Shown piece by piece: positions 1 to 11,267 of a DNA stretch of 64,000 bases (its first letter is position 1; every line of letters starts with the position of its first letter). Both the position numbers and the translations under genes were made by a program. This DNA comes from Desulfovibrionaceae bacterium. GTDB lineage: Bacteria > Desulfobacterota > Desulfovibrionia > Desulfovibrionales > Desulfovibrionaceae. The notes below the pieces were generated by a model. That model did not search any database. It was not told the origin of the DNA and saw only the letters and a list, made by a program, of their open reading frames with translations. The DNA lies in NCBI GenBank assembly GCA_022510785.1, contig JAFLSV010000008.1, positions 1 through 64,000 of the forward strand, written 5' to 3'.

Positions 1-1559
<1,559 letters not shown>

Positions 1560-1563
<4 letters not shown>

Positions 1564-2735
1564 AAGCCCTGCTCGCTCTTGAAGACGGCTTTTTTCTGGA
1601 AGGCGAATCCTTTACCGGCCCCATCGACGAAGCCGGGGGAGAAGTCATCTTCAACACGGCCATGACCGGTTACCAGGAACTGCTGACCGATCCCTCCTAC
1701 ACCGGCCAGATGGTGTGCATGACCTGGCCCCTGGTGGGCAATTACGGCATCAATCCCGAAGACATGGAGTCGGGCCGCATTCACCTTTCGGCCCTGCTGG
1801 TCAAGGAATGCTGCAAGGTTCCCTCCAACTGGCGCTCAACCGAAAGCCTGCCCTCCTTCCTCATGCGCCACGGCGTGGCCGGCGTGGAGGGCCTGGATAC
1901 CCGCGCGCTCACCCTGCACCTGCGCAACCACGGGGCCATGCGCGGCATACTTTCCAGCTCCGAGCTCGACCCCGCGGCTCTGGCCGCTAGGGCCCGCAGC
2001 CTCCCGGGCATGGAAGGGCAGAATCTGGTGCCCCGCGTGGCTCCGGCCGCGCCCTACCGCTGGATAGCCGACCCGGGCCACGCCTGGGGCAAGGGCGGCC
2101 GCCCCCAAGCGGTGACGCTGAACCCCGACGGTTCCTACGCCTGGCCCGCCGGCACCGGCCCGGACGGTACGCCCGCCGTGCGCATTGTGGTCTATGACTT
2201 CGGCATCAAGTGGAATATCCTGCGCCTGCTCACGGCCCATGGCATGGAACTGCTCATCGTGCCGCCCTCCTTCAGCTTTGATCAGGTGAAGGCTGTGGCC
2301 CCGGACGGCATTTTCCTGTCCAACGGGCCGGGTGACCCCGCCACCCTCAAGGACGAAATCGCCACCATTGCCCGGCTGGCCGATACCTACCCCATGGCGG
2401 GCATCTGCCTGGGGCACCAGCTGCTGGCCCACGCCCTGGGCGGCTCCACCGCCAAACTGAAGTTCGGCCACCACGGCTGCAATCACCCGGTGAAGAACCT
2501 GCTCACCGGAAAAATTGAAATATCATCGCAAAATCACGGCTTCCATGTGCTGCCCGAGAACATAGAGCCCACCCATATCAACCTCAACGACCACACCGTG
2601 GAGGGCTTCCGCCACCCCGCAAAGCCCATCATCACCGTGCAGCACCACCCCGAGGCGGCCTCCGGCCCCACCGACTGCCGCCCCTTCTTCACCTACTTCA
2701 AGGATATGGTGCTGGAACATAAAACGAGAAATTGA
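1560..2735 (+). CDS. carA: Carbamoyl-phosphate synthase small (glutaminase) subunit
   Basis: A 391-residue protein of normal CarA length. The N-terminal CPSase small-chain domain carries [11 protein letters not shown] and the C-terminal class I glutamine amidotransferase carries GICLGHQ, with the nucleophile at about C283, and HPEAASGP with the catalytic His-Glu pair. It hydrolyses glutamine and feeds ammonia to CarB. The start codon overlaps the carB stop (ATGA), indicating translational coupling. Downstream lies a 76-base gap and then the AT-rich methyltransferase, so this gene sits next to an insertion point. Confidence 0.97.
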
Positions 2736-2778
2736 CCAGGCGCTTTTCCCGGCACACGCTCATGCCCCAAAAATACCC

Positions 2779-2788
2779 TTAACTCAAG
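2779..2788. repeat. Left copy of 10-bp direct repeat flanking the methyltransferase
   Basis: TTAACTCAAG occurs here and again, identically, at 3718-3727. The left copy lies 24 bases before the methyltransferase start, where GC-rich host sequence gives way to AT-rich DNA. A target-site duplication or recombination product is inferred; chance cannot be excluded for a 10-mer. Confidence 0.6.
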
Positions 2789-2811
2789 GAGACTGCGGGA
2801 GAGAAAAACAT

Positions 2812-3822
2812 ATGCCCAAAATTACCATATACCATGATGATAATCTCAACGTATTAAAAAAGCTACCCAGCGAATGCGTTGATATGATATATATTGACCC
2901 GCCATTTAATACAGGAAAAATACAACAAAGAACCCAGATAAAAACCATTGCTGACGAGGAAGGCGACCGAACAGGATTTAAAAACAAGCGTTATAAAACT
3001 ATTAAGCTTGATACAAAGGGATACAATGATAAATTTGACGATTTTTTAGGCTTTCTCCGTCCCAGGATGGAAGAAGCGTACAGAATTTTAAAAAGAAATG
3101 GATCTCTTTTTTTTCACTTGGATTATAGAGAAATCCATTATTGCAAGATAATGCTGGATGAAATTTTTGGCAGAGAATCTTTTATTAATGAAATCATATG
3201 GGCCTATGACTACGGGGCGCGATCAAAAAACAAATGGCCTGCCAAGCACGACAATATTCTCTGGTATGCCAAAAATCCTGATGATTATACATTTAATTAT
3301 GATGAAATGGACAGAATACCCTACATGGCGCCCGGACTTGTGGGAAAAGAAAAAGCCGAACGGGGCAAAACCCCGACTGATGTCTGGTGGCATACCATTG
3401 TCAGCCCAAACGGGAAAGAAAAGACAGGCTATGCCACACAAAAACCGCTTGGCATCATTTCCCGTATTGTAAAAATTCATTCCCACGCCGGAGATCTTCT
3501 GTGTGATTTTTTCGGAGGCAGCGGAACTCTTGGAGAAGCGGCTTATATATTAAGCCGAGACTGTATACTTATAGATCAAAATCCAGAAGCTATTGCCGTT
3601 ATGAAAAAACGATTCCAAAATTTTAATACGGAATGGATAGGCTGTAATGACATTAAAAAATGCCAGTATTCGGAATTAAAAAAATCAGAAAAGGATATTT
3701 GCACGACAAAGGAAAATTTAACTCAAGTATCACCTGTATCCGCGCCACTGCCCAAAAGAAGAGCCAACCCCGGAAAAGACAACACCTCACGATCAGCACA
3801 CTTGGGAGGGACGCCATGCTGA
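2812..3822 (+). CDS. Orphan DNA (adenine/cytosine-N4) methyltransferase, beta class, horizontally acquired
   Basis: A 336-residue amino-methyltransferase. Motif IV is DPPF at about residues 29-32 and the SAM-binding motif I is DFFGGSGT at about 232-239. The order IV before I is the beta class, shared with Mod subunits, HinfI-type and CcrM-type enzymes. It should methylate adenine N6 or cytosine N4 in DNA; the target is not predictable by eye. No restriction endonuclease or specificity gene is adjacent, so it is called an orphan. Base composition is unlike its neighbours (3001-3060 is 19/60 G+C). The last 34 or so residues, from the right direct repeat onward, are encoded by GC-richer host-like DNA and look like read-through. 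It ends 7 bases inside the next gene. The start is chosen after GGGAGAG. Confidence 0.88.
   Translation: MPKITIYHDDNLNVLKKLPSECVDMIYIDPPFNTGKIQQRTQIKTIADEEGDRTGFKNKRYKTIKLDTKGYNDKFDDFLGFLRPRMEEAYRILKRNGSLFFHLDYREIHYCKIMLDEIFGRESFINEIIWAYDYGARSKNKWPAKHDNILWYAKNPDDYTFNYDEMDRIPYMAPGLVGKEKAERGKTPTDVWWHTIVSPNGKEKTGYATQKPLGIISRIVKIHSHAGDLLCDFFGGSGTLGEAAYILSRDCILIDQNPEAIAVMKKRFQNFNTEWIGCNDIKKCQYSELKKSEKDICTTKENLTQVSPVSAPLPKRRANPGKDNTSRSAHLGGTPC
3718..3727. repeat. Right copy of 10-bp direct repeat flanking the methyltransferase
   Basis: TTAACTCAAG, identical to 2779-2788. It lies inside the methyltransferase frame (codons Leu-Thr-Gln from residue 303) at the point where AT-rich DNA returns to host composition. 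Confidence 0.6.
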
Positions 3823-5396
3823 CTGACGACAAGCGCATCTATGCAGCTGCCGCTGGCGATCAGGAATTGTGCCTTTTGCCGCGCATGGGCAACCGGCACG
3901 GTCTGGTGGCCGGGGCCACGGGCACGGGCAAAACCGTCACCCTGCAAACTCTGGCCGAAGGCTTCAGCGGGCTGGGCGTGCCGGTTTTCCTCACCGACGT
4001 GAAAGGTGACCTGGCGGGCGTCAGCCAGCCGGGCGCGCCGCAAGGCAGCATTGCCGCCCGCATCGAGGACTTGGGACTGCGCGGCAAAGGCTACGCCAAC
4101 CGCGGCTTTCCGGTCTGCTTCTGGGCGCTGGACGAAGGCTCGGGCGCGCCCAAGGGGCACCCTCTGCGGGTCACGGTCAGCGACATGGGCCCCCTGCTCC
4201 TGAGCCGCCTGCTTGACCTCAACGATGTGCAGAGCGGCATCATGAGCCTGATTTTCCGCATCGCGGACGATCAGGGCCTGCTGCTTCTGGATCTGAAAGA
4301 CCTGCGCAGCATGACCGCCTGGGTGGGGGAAAATCGCCGGGATTTCCTGCAGGAATACGGCCAGATTTCCCCGTCCAGCATCGGGGCCATCCAGCGCGGT
4401 CTGGTGCGCCTGGAAGAGGAAGGCGCGGATCGCTTTTTCGGGGAACCGGCCCTGCACCTGGAAGATTTGCTGCAAAGCGATCTGTCCGGCCGGGGTGTCA
4501 TCAATATTCTGGAGGCCGACAGCCTCTTGCGGCGCCCCAGGCTCTATGCCTCCCTGCTCCTGTGGCTGCTTTCGGAACTGTTCGAGCGGCTGCCCGAACA
4601 GGGCGACGCGGAACGGCCGCGCATGGTGCTCATGTTTGACGAAGCGCATCTGCTGTTCCGTGACATGCCTGCCGTGCTGCTGGAAAAGGTGGAACAGGTG
4701 GTGCGGCTCATCCGCTCCAAGGGCGTGGGGGTCTATTTCATTACCCAGAACCCCGCCGACCTGCCCGCCCCGGTGCTGGGCCAGCTCGGCAACCGGGTTC
4801 AGCACGCCCTGCGGGCCTTCACCCCGGCGGATCGCAAGGCCGTCCGCGCGGCGGCCCAAACCTTCCGCCCCAATCCTGACTGGGATGCGGAAGACGTCAT
4901 CAGCGCCCTGTCCACGGGCGAGGCCCTCGTTTCCTTTCTGGATGCCAAGGGCGCGCCCGCCGTGGTGGAGCGCGGCCTCATTCTGCCGCCTGAAGGCCGG
5001 GTTGGCCCTATCAGCGATGAGGAACGCCGGAGCATCCTGGCCTCGTCGCGCCAGGCCGGGCGCTATGATACGCCGGTGGATCGGGAATCCGCCTACGAGC
5101 TGCTTTCCGCCCGCTTTGCCGAACGCCAGCAGGCGGAAAGCGAGGCGAAACGCCTCAGGGAAGAGGCAAAGCAGGCCAGGGAGGCGGAAAAGCAGCGCCG
5201 CGAGGCGGAACGCGAGGCCCTGCGGCAGGAAAGGGAGGCCAGGCGCCAGGCCAGGGAAAACCCCAACCTGCTGGGACAGGTCTTTCAGGATGTCACCCGG
5301 CAGGCCCGGCGCACCGTCACCAACAGTGTGGGCCGCCAGATAGGCAATACCATATTGCGCGGCGTGCTGGGCAGCCTGTTCGGAGGAAAAAAGTAA
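3816..5396 (+). CDS. HerA/FtsK-superfamily ATPase, DUF853 (YjgR) family
   Basis: A 526-residue protein. The start ATG at 3816 follows GGGAGGG at good spacing, so the longer upstream frame is not used. Walker A is GATGTGKT at about residues 33-40, followed by the family's [12 protein letters not shown] strand; Walker B is MFDEAH with D275/E276, then the ITQNPADLP sensor strand. The tail (about 420-500) is a charged Glu/Arg/Ala coiled coil. DUF853 proteins are hexameric P-loop ATPases related to HerA; their cellular role is not settled. Composition is that of the host, so this is probably a native gene whose 5' leader was invaded by the methyltransferase upstream, with which it overlaps by 7 bases. 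Confidence 0.85.
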   Translation: MLTDDKRIYAAAAGDQELCLLPRMGNRHGLVAGATGTGKTVTLQTLAEGFSGLGVPVFLTDVKGDLAGVSQPGAPQGSIAARIEDLGLRGKGYANRGFPVCFWALDEGSGAPKGHPLRVTVSDMGPLLLSRLLDLNDVQSGIMSLIFRIADDQGLLLLDLKDLRSMTAWVGENRRDFLQEYGQISPSSIGAIQRGLVRLEEEGADRFFGEPALHLEDLLQSDLSGRGVINILEADSLLRRPRLYASLLLWLLSELFERLPEQGDAERPRMVLMFDEAHLLFRDMPAVLLEKVEQVVRLIRSKGVGVYFITQNPADLPAPVLGQLGNRVQHALRAFTPADRKAVRAAAQTFRPNPDWDAEDVISALSTGEALVSFLDAKGAPAVVERGLILPPEGRVGPISDEERRSILASSRQAGRYDTPVDRESAYELLSARFAERQQAESEAKRLREEAKQAREAEKQRREAEREALRQEREARRQARENPNLLGQVFQDVTRQARRTVTNSVGRQIGNTILRGVLGSLFGGKK

Positions 5397-5525
5397 GGGG
5401 GCATCGTCACGCTGGCGCCGGCCGCTTTGCGCGTGACGCCTCTTTTCGCCCCATGCCTGATTTTCGGGGCTGCCGGAGGTATCGGCGGCCCCTTTGCCTG
5501 GTATGGTTTAATTCTCGTCCTCAGC

Positions 5526-5555
5526 TTGCCTTCCCCGGCGGATATCCTGTATGCT
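5526..5555 (+). promoter_or_regulatory. Possible sigma-70 promoter of the CoA-disulfide reductase gene
   Basis: TTGCCT at 5526-5531 and TATGCT at 5550-5555, spaced by 18 bases, about 70 bases before the start codon. This is a match by eye only. Confidence 0.35.
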
Positions 5556-5624
5556 AATGCCCGGCAGGCTGCGGCATGGTGCCGGGCCTGTCTCTTGTCT
5601 CCCTTTTGCCGCGAGGTGATTGCT

Positions 5625-7334
5625 ATGGCACAACACGTTCTGATCATTGGCGGAGTAGCCCTGGGCCCCAAGGCTGCCTGCCGTTATAAACGCCTTCAGC
5701 CTGACGGCCATGTCACCATGATCGACCAGGGCTCCTATATTTCTTACGGGGGCTGCGGTATTCCGTATTTTGTCTCCGGCGATGTGGGGTCTATGGACGC
5801 CTTGCGCCAGACCTCGGCCCATGTGATACGCGACCCTGAATTTTTTGAAAAAATGCGCGGGGTGGAGGTGCTGACCCAGACGCGCGCCCTGTCCATCAAC
5901 CGCCAGCAGAAAAGCGTGACGGTGGAAAATACCGTCAGCGGTGAAAAGCGGGACCTGCCCTATGACAAGCTGGTCATCGCCACCGGCAGCTCGCCTAAAA
6001 TACCGCCCATCCCCGGTCACGACCTTAAAAACGTCAGCACCGTCACCTGCCTGGAAGCGGCCCAGGCTGTGCAGTCGGCCTGCGCGGCGCGGAAAATACA
6101 GCACGCCGTCATTGTGGGCGGGGGCTTCATCGGGCTGGAAATGGCCGCGGCCCTGGCTGATCAGTGGGGCATCCAGACCACGATCATCGAAGTGCTGGAT
6201 CACCTGCTGCCCGCCCAGCTTTCACCCAATCTGGCCCAGATGGTGCGGCACGATCTGGAAGAGCTGGGCATCACCGTGCTGACCGGTGAAAAAGTGACGG
6301 AGCTCAAAGGCAAAGACGGCGCGGTCTGCCAGCTGATTACCGACAAGCGCACGCTGGATGCCGACTATGTCATCTTTTCCGTGGGCGTGACGCCCAATTC
6401 CCAGATCGCGGCCGACGCGGGCCTTGTCTGCCACCCGCGCGGGGGCATTGTGGTCAACTCGCACATGCAGACCAGCGATCCCGACATCTATGCGGGCGGC
6501 GACTGTGTCGTGCTGCGCAACCTCATTTCCGGCGAACAGTCCTATCTGCCCCTGGGCTCGCTGGCCAACCGCCAGGGCCGCGTCATTGCCACCAACCTGG
6601 CCGGCGGCGACGATGTGTTCGAGGGCATGGTGGGCACCTGGTGCGTCAAGCTGAACAAAATGAACGCCTGCGGCACCGGGCTGACCCTGGTTCAGGCCAG
6701 GCGCGCGGGCTTTGACGCCGTGGCGGTCTCCATGGAGCAGCTGGACAGGGCCCACTTCTACCCCGAAAAAAATATGATGAGCCTGGAAGTGGTGGTGGAC
6801 AAGCCTTCCCGCCGCGTGCTGGGCATGCAGGGCTTTTGTGTCGACGGCATCGCCCTCAAGGCCCGCATCGACGCCGTGGCCGCCATGCTTCAGTTCGCGC
6901 GGCCCACACTCAACGACCTGGCCAATCTGGAAGTGGCCTACGCGCCGCCTTTCGCCGCCGCCATGGACGTGGTCAACACGGTGGCCAACGTGGCGGATAA
7001 CGTGCTGGCGGGCCGCCACAAGGTTGTCGGCGCGGGTGAATTCGTCAGCATGTGGGAACGGCGGGCCGAAAACCACTGCGTGGTGGTGGACGGGCGTCCG
7101 GCTCAGGCCGGGCACGAGCTGGCCGAAAAGTATCCCGGCCTGTGGCTGACCATTCCCATGGAGGAACTGGCGGAGCGGATGCACGAAATTCCCCGTGACC
7201 GCCCCGTGGCCCTCATTTGCAACAGCGGCTCCCGCGCCTATGACATGCAGCTCAAAATGCGGCGGGCGGGCATTGATTCGGTAAACTCCGAAGGCGGGAT
7301 GCAGGCCATGAAAAAACGCGGGCAGACCTTTTAA
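5625..7334 (+). CDS. CoA-disulfide reductase / NAD(P)H sulfur reductase with C-terminal rhodanese domain
   Basis: A 569-residue flavoprotein. The start is ATG 5625, after GCGAGGTG; the frame is open further upstream but without a better start. The FAD Rossmann motif is LIIGGVALGPKAA, the redox-active cysteine is C44 in the SYGGCGIPY motif of the CoADR group, the NAD(P)H Rossmann motif is VIVGGGFIGLE, and a second FAD motif is DIYAGGDCV. Residues from about 475 form a rhodanese domain with active-site loop CNSGSRA (C532). CoADR-rhodanese fusions reduce CoA disulfide, CoA persulfide or polysulfide with NAD(P)H; in a sulfur-metabolising anaerobe a role in persulfide/sulfur reduction or oxygen-stress defence is likely. 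It is cytoplasmic and transcribed alone. Confidence 0.9.
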   Translation: MAQHVLIIGGVALGPKAACRYKRLQPDGHVTMIDQGSYISYGGCGIPYFVSGDVGSMDALRQTSAHVIRDPEFFEKMRGVEVLTQTRALSINRQQKSVTVENTVSGEKRDLPYDKLVIATGSSPKIPPIPGHDLKNVSTVTCLEAAQAVQSACAARKIQHAVIVGGGFIGLEMAAALADQWGIQTTIIEVLDHLLPAQLSPNLAQMVRHDLEELGITVLTGEKVTELKGKDGAVCQLITDKRTLDADYVIFSVGVTPNSQIAADAGLVCHPRGGIVVNSHMQTSDPDIYAGGDCVVLRNLISGEQSYLPLGSLANRQGRVIATNLAGGDDVFEGMVGTWCVKLNKMNACGTGLTLVQARRAGFDAVAVSMEQLDRAHFYPEKNMMSLEVVVDKPSRRVLGMQGFCVDGIALKARIDAVAAMLQFARPTLNDLANLEVAYAPPFAAAMDVVNTVANVADNVLAGRHKVVGAGEFVSMWERRAENHCVVVDGRPAQAGHELAEKYPGLWLTIPMEELAERMHEIPRDRPVALICNSGSRAYDMQLKMRRAGIDSVNSEGGMQAMKKRGQTF

Positions 7335-7421
7335 TGGTCTGTCCGGCGCGCAGGCCGCCCGGCATCGTCCATGAAACACCCGGCGCGGTTCTGAACTGAG
7401 GGTGAAGCCGGGCGACCCCAA

Positions 7422-7444
7422 AGCCGGGGGCACTGCCCCCGGCT
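7422..7444 (+). terminator. GC-rich hairpin, possible terminator
   Basis: AGCCGGGGGCA pairs with TGCCCCCGGCT almost without a loop, 88 bases after the flavoprotein stop. There is no T-run, so intrinsic termination is doubtful. Confidence 0.35.
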
Positions 7445-7552
7445 GTCTTCCGTTCCGGAACCAGCCGCTTTCCGAACCCAAGGGGCATCGTGTTCTTCCC
7501 GGTTTGGCTGGAGATAGTGTCAGCACCGCTTCCCCGTGCCCAAGGATATTGC

Positions 7553-8629
7553 ATGCAGAATCACACATGGTTTGCCGAGCGCCGCGAGCGCCTGCGCCGC
7601 CTCATGGCCCGCGAAGGCCTCGACGCGCTGCTCGTCAGTCACCCCGCCAACCGCTATTACCTGTCCGGCTTTGAACTGCACGACGGCCAGTGCAACGAAA
7701 GTTCCGGCTGCCTCCTGCTGACCCGCGGCGGCCAGGACTGGCTGTGCACGGATTCCCGTTACGAGGAAGCCGCCGCCGGCCTGTGGGAACGCGAGCGGGT
7801 GTTCCTGTACCAGGGCTCACCGGCCGAGGACGTGCGGGCGCTTATCAGGGACAAGGTTTCAGGCACCACGGGCTTTGAGGCGAAAATTCTGTCCTGGGAC
7901 TATGTGCGCCGGATAGAACCGGGGCTGACACTCAGAGAGGCCGACGGCCTGGTGGAAGAGCTGCGCGTCATCAAGGATGACATGGAAATAGCGCGTCTTG
8001 AGCGTTCGGTGCGCCTGAACCACGACATGCTGGCCTGGCTGCCGTCCATCCTGACCGCGGGCCGCAGCGAAGCGGACATTGCCTGGGCCATGGAAAAATA
8101 TTACCGGGAAAACGGCGCTTCGGAAAACAGCTTTCCGCCCATTGTGGCCAAGGACGCGCACGCCGCCCTGCCCCACTACCGGCCGGACAAGCCCGCCGTG
8201 TTGACGCCCAACTGCCATGTGCTGGTGGATCAGGGCGCAAGGGTGGATCAGTATTGCTCGGATCAGACCCGCACCTTCTGGGTAGGCGACAAGCCCTCGG
8301 ATCGCTTCCTCAAGGTGCTGGAAAGCGTGCGTGAGGCCCAGCGCCGGGCCATAGCCCATATCCGCCCGGGCGTGAGCGGGCGCGAGGTTCATCAGGTGGC
8401 CGTGGACTTTTTCGCCTCGCGGGGGCAGGAAAAGGCCTTCACCCACTCCCTCGGGCATGGCGTGGGGCTGGAAACCCACGAGGAACCACGCCTGAGCCCG
8501 CGCAGCACCACCAAACTCCGGCCCGGCATGATTGTCACCGTGGAGCCCGGCCTCTATTACCCCGGCTGGGGCGGCGCGCGCTGGGAATATATGGTGCTGG
8601 TCACCGAAGACGGCTGCCGGGTGCTGTGA
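7553..8629 (+). CDS. Xaa-Pro peptidase (M24 family, PepQ/aminopeptidase P type)
   Basis: A 358-residue, two-domain M24 metallopeptidase. The N-terminal creatinase-like domain holds the motif SHPANRYYLSGF. The pita-bread catalytic domain carries all five metal ligands: D226 (LVDQGA), D237 (SDQTRTF), H302 (GHGVGLETHEEP), E331 (VEPGLYY) and E345 (WEYMVLV). It removes residues preceding proline from short peptides in the cytoplasm. The start is set at ATG 7553 by alignment with the family N terminus; the Shine-Dalgarno sequence (AAGGA about 9 bases upstream) agrees. The 218-base gap upstream contains only the hairpin at 7422-7444. Confidence 0.93.
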   Translation: MQNHTWFAERRERLRRLMAREGLDALLVSHPANRYYLSGFELHDGQCNESSGCLLLTRGGQDWLCTDSRYEEAAAGLWERERVFLYQGSPAEDVRALIRDKVSGTTGFEAKILSWDYVRRIEPGLTLREADGLVEELRVIKDDMEIARLERSVRLNHDMLAWLPSILTAGRSEADIAWAMEKYYRENGASENSFPPIVAKDAHAALPHYRPDKPAVLTPNCHVLVDQGARVDQYCSDQTRTFWVGDKPSDRFLKVLESVREAQRRAIAHIRPGVSGREVHQVAVDFFASRGQEKAFTHSLGHGVGLETHEEPRLSPRSTTKLRPGMIVTVEPGLYYPGWGGARWEYMVLVTEDGCRVL

Positions 8630-8688
8630 AGCGGCACCGGGGACGGGCTTCTCCACGGGCAGGATCAACGGCCTTTGCTCTATGAAAA

Positions 8689-8711
8689 GCGCCGCGGAAA
8701 ATCCGCGGCGC
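8689..8711 (-). terminator. Rho-independent terminator of the DUF362 gene
   Basis: A perfect 9-bp stem, GCGCCGCGG / CCGCGGCGC, with a 5-base loop. Read on the minus strand it is followed by TTTT. It lies between the convergent peptidase and DUF362 genes. Confidence 0.7.
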
Positions 8712-8839
8712 CTGTCTGTAAGCCGTGCCGCGCCCCGCTTGTGACAGGCCCGGCCGCCCCAGGCGAGCGGGGTATGACGGCGTTTCCGCCGCCACCCCCG
8801 GGTCTTCAAGGCGTCGCCCCGCGCGGACGGGGCCTGGGC

Positions 8840-9949
8840 TTACACGGTTATAAGCTCATATTTGGCCGTGCCCAGGCCGATCTTTTCGGCGTGTTCAATC
8901 TGACTGCGCCAGTCGGTGGTGGGATGAACATCCGTAAAGTGATCGTGATGCGTGCGTTCGCGCTGGGACAGGATGCTGGACTCAATAACGGGCGCGGCGT
9001 TGACCGCGTCAATGCAGGCCTGATCCAGGGCCACGGGGTCAAAGCTGGCGAACATGCCCAGGTCAGGCACCAGGGGCACGTCGTTTTCGCCGTGGCAATC
9101 GCAGAACGGCGACACCTGATTGACAATGCTGATGTGGAAATGGGGCCGGCCATCCACCACGGCCTTGGCGTATTCGGCCATACGGCAATTGAGGTCATAG
9201 CTGCCCGCGTCAAAGTTGTTGACTATGGCGTTGTAGTTGCATGTGCCGATACAGCGCCCGCAGCCCGCGCATTTTTCATGATCAATGACGGCCTTGTGAT
9301 TTTCGCCCATGCTGATGGCCGACTGCGCGCAAAATTTGGTGCAGGTGCGGCAGCCCCGGCACAGCGTCTGATCCACAACGGGCTTGCCGTTGGCGTGCAT
9401 GGCCATTTTGCCCGCCCGGCTGCCCGAACCCATGCCGATATTCTTGATGGCGCCGCCAAAGCCCGCCAGCTCATGCCCCTTGAAATGCGTCAGTGAAATG
9501 AACACATCCGCGTCCATGACAGCCCGGCCGATAAGAGCGCTTTTCAGATAAATTCCGCCCCGCACGGGCACTTCCACATCGTCCGTGCCCTTGAGACCGT
9601 CGCCGATGATGATCTGACACCCTGTGGACAAGACCGTATAGCCGTTTTCCTGGGCGGCGCTCATGTGTTCCAGCGCGTCCTTGCGCCGCCCGACATACAG
9701 GGTATTGCAATCCGTCAGGAAAGGATATCCGCCGAGCGTCCGCACCGCATCCGCCACGGTTTTGGCAAAATTCGGCCGCAGAAAGGACAAATTGCCGGGT
9801 TCGCCGAAATGCAGCTTGATAGCCACATATTTCTGACCCATGTCCATGCTTTCCAGACCCGCGCGCCGGATCAGACTGTCCAGCTTCTGGAGCAGGCTGA
9901 CGCCAACCTTGCACCTCATATCGGTGAAATACACTGGGGAAGCGTTCAT
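8840..9949 (-). CDS. DUF362 protein with two [4Fe-4S] ferredoxin clusters
   Basis: A 369-residue protein. Residues 1-185 and the C-terminal part match the DUF362 fold (KLHFGEPGN, TDCNTLYVG, HFKGHELAGFGGAIKN). Between them is a bacterial ferredoxin module with two complete CxxCxxCxxxC sets (CRGCRTCTKFC and CAGCGRCIGTC). The family is annotated as an iron-sulfur/ferredoxin-like protein of unproven function, common in strict anaerobes and probably part of electron transfer. The start is ATG 9949: AAGGAG lies 9 bases upstream, inside a longer TTG-initiated frame that is therefore not used. It is monocistronic. Confidence 0.85.
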   Translation of the reverse strand: MNASPVYFTDMRCKVGVSLLQKLDSLIRRAGLESMDMGQKYVAIKLHFGEPGNLSFLRPNFAKTVADAVRTLGGYPFLTDCNTLYVGRRKDALEHMSAAQENGYTVLSTGCQIIIGDGLKGTDDVEVPVRGGIYLKSALIGRAVMDADVFISLTHFKGHELAGFGGAIKNIGMGSGSRAGKMAMHANGKPVVDQTLCRGCRTCTKFCAQSAISMGENHKAVIDHEKCAGCGRCIGTCNYNAIVNNFDAGSYDLNCRMAEYAKAVVDGRPHFHISIVNQVSPFCDCHGENDVPLVPDLGMFASFDPVALDQACIDAVNAAPVIESSILSQRERTHHDHFTDVHPTTDWRSQIEHAEKIGLGTAKYELITV

Positions 9950-10206
9950 ATGCGTCAACTCCTTCAAAAAAATTCAGATCCCGCCGCAAGGGGCCATGCA
10001 ACCGAGTATTGCTTATACCAGCTTGTCCCCCAATCCGCAAGCGAGACAGCGCCGCGCGACCCAGCCCTTCCATGAAATCCGCCGTTCTTCCCCGCGCCGC
10101 CGGAAGAATTTTCCCGCGCATGGGAACAGGCCGCCCCTGCCGCGCGACGGAGCGGGGGGCGGAGGATGAAGCATGCCAAGGCTTCGGCAAAAAAAAGACA
10201 AAAAAA

Positions 10207-10236
10207 GGCCACGGGCGGAAAACTCCGACCGTGGCC
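10207..10236 (-). terminator. Rho-independent terminator of gap
   Basis: An 8-bp perfect stem GGCCACGG / CCGTGGCC followed, on the minus strand, by seven T residues. It lies 11 bases after the gap stop codon. Confidence 0.9.
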
Positions 10237-10246
10237 GAAAGGACGT

Positions 10247-11263
10247 TTACAGGCCCATCTTCTGGAAATGATGGATCAAATCGGTCACCCGGCAGGAATA
10301 GCCCCATTCGTTGTCATACCAGCTGACAACCTTGGCCAGGGTGCCGTCCTGCACTTCGCAGTATTCGGCCTCCACAATGGACGAGCGGGGATCTCCCTTG
10401 AAATCCATGGAAACCAGCGGCTTGTCGCTGATGCCCAGAATACCCTTCAGCCTGCCGTCCGCATAGCTGCGCAGAGCGGCCAGCACCGCGGCGGTGTCGG
10501 CGGGCTTTTCCAGCACGGCGCTAAAGTCCACAATGGACACCGTGGGCGTGGGCACGCGCAGCGAATAACCGCTGAAACGCCCCTTAAGGGCGGGAATGAC
10601 CTCGGCCACAGCCTTGGCCGCCCCGGTGCTGGTGGGAATAATGCTGCACGCGGCGGAGCGTGCCCGGCGCAAATCCTTATGCGGCTGATCGAGGATGCGC
10701 TGGTCGTTGGTATAGGAATGCACCGTGACCATGTTGCCCAGTTTTATACCAAATTCATTATGCAGCACCAGGGCCACGGGGGCCAGGCAGTTGGTGGTGC
10801 AGGACGCGTTGGACACGATGTGATGGCGGGCCGGATCGTACATATCCTGGTTGACGCCCATCACCACGGTCAAATCCGGTTCCTTGGCCGGGGCGGTGAT
10901 AATCACCTTTTTGGCCCCGTTGTCCAGATGCACCTGGGCCTGCTTGGCCGAGCGGAAAATGCCCGTGGATTCCACCACAACATCCACGCCCAGCTTGCCC
11001 CAGAGCAGATTGTGCGGATCGCGTTCAGCCAGGCAGGCCACGATCCAGTCACCGACTTTGGCCTTGTCGCCTTCCACCACGGCATCCAGATGGGCGCGGC
11101 CGTAACTGGTGTCATATTCGAGCAGGTGAAAATTGGTTTCCGCGTCGAACAGGTCGTTGACGGCCACCACTTCGGCCGTGTCGCGGTAGTGAGCGTGAAG
11201 AGCGCGGAACACCTGACGGCCTATGCGGCCGAATCCATTGATGCCTATTCTGACTTTATTCAT
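10247..11263 (-). CDS. gap: Glyceraldehyde-3-phosphate dehydrogenase (NAD-type)
   Basis: A 338-residue type I GAPDH starting at [15 protein letters not shown]; the longer upstream frame belongs to a neighbouring gene. The catalytic cysteine is in [12 protein letters not shown] and the His in VHSYTNDQ. The cofactor loop reads VNDLFD, keeping the Asp that contacts the NAD ribose, so NAD is predicted. It is the second gene of a GAF-gap operon: its ATG follows the GAF stop by 4 bases. A second, divergent GAPDH with a different cofactor loop lies at 35961-36959. Confidence 0.97.
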   Translation of the reverse strand: MNKVRIGINGFGRIGRQVFRALHAHYRDTAEVVAVNDLFDAETNFHLLEYDTSYGRAHLDAVVEGDKAKVGDWIVACLAERDPHNLLWGKLGVDVVVESTGIFRSAKQAQVHLDNGAKKVIITAPAKEPDLTVVMGVNQDMYDPARHHIVSNASCTTNCLAPVALVLHNEFGIKLGNMVTVHSYTNDQRILDQPHKDLRRARSAACSIIPTSTGAAKAVAEVIPALKGRFSGYSLRVPTPTVSIVDFSAVLEKPADTAAVLAALRSYADGRLKGILGISDKPLVSMDFKGDPRSSIVEAEYCEVQDGTLAKVVSWYDNEWGYSCRVTDLIHHFQKMGL

Positions 11264-11267
11264 GGCC

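Noticed and set aside
3816-5396. HerA-type defence ATPase partnered with the methyltransferase
   Set aside because: The gene has host composition and DUF853/YjgR motifs and no adjacent nuclease or SIR2 gene; the overlap is better explained by insertion in its leader.
9950-9967. Longer TTG start for the DUF362 protein
   Set aside because: It would bury the AAGGAG ribosome site that fits the ATG at 9949.
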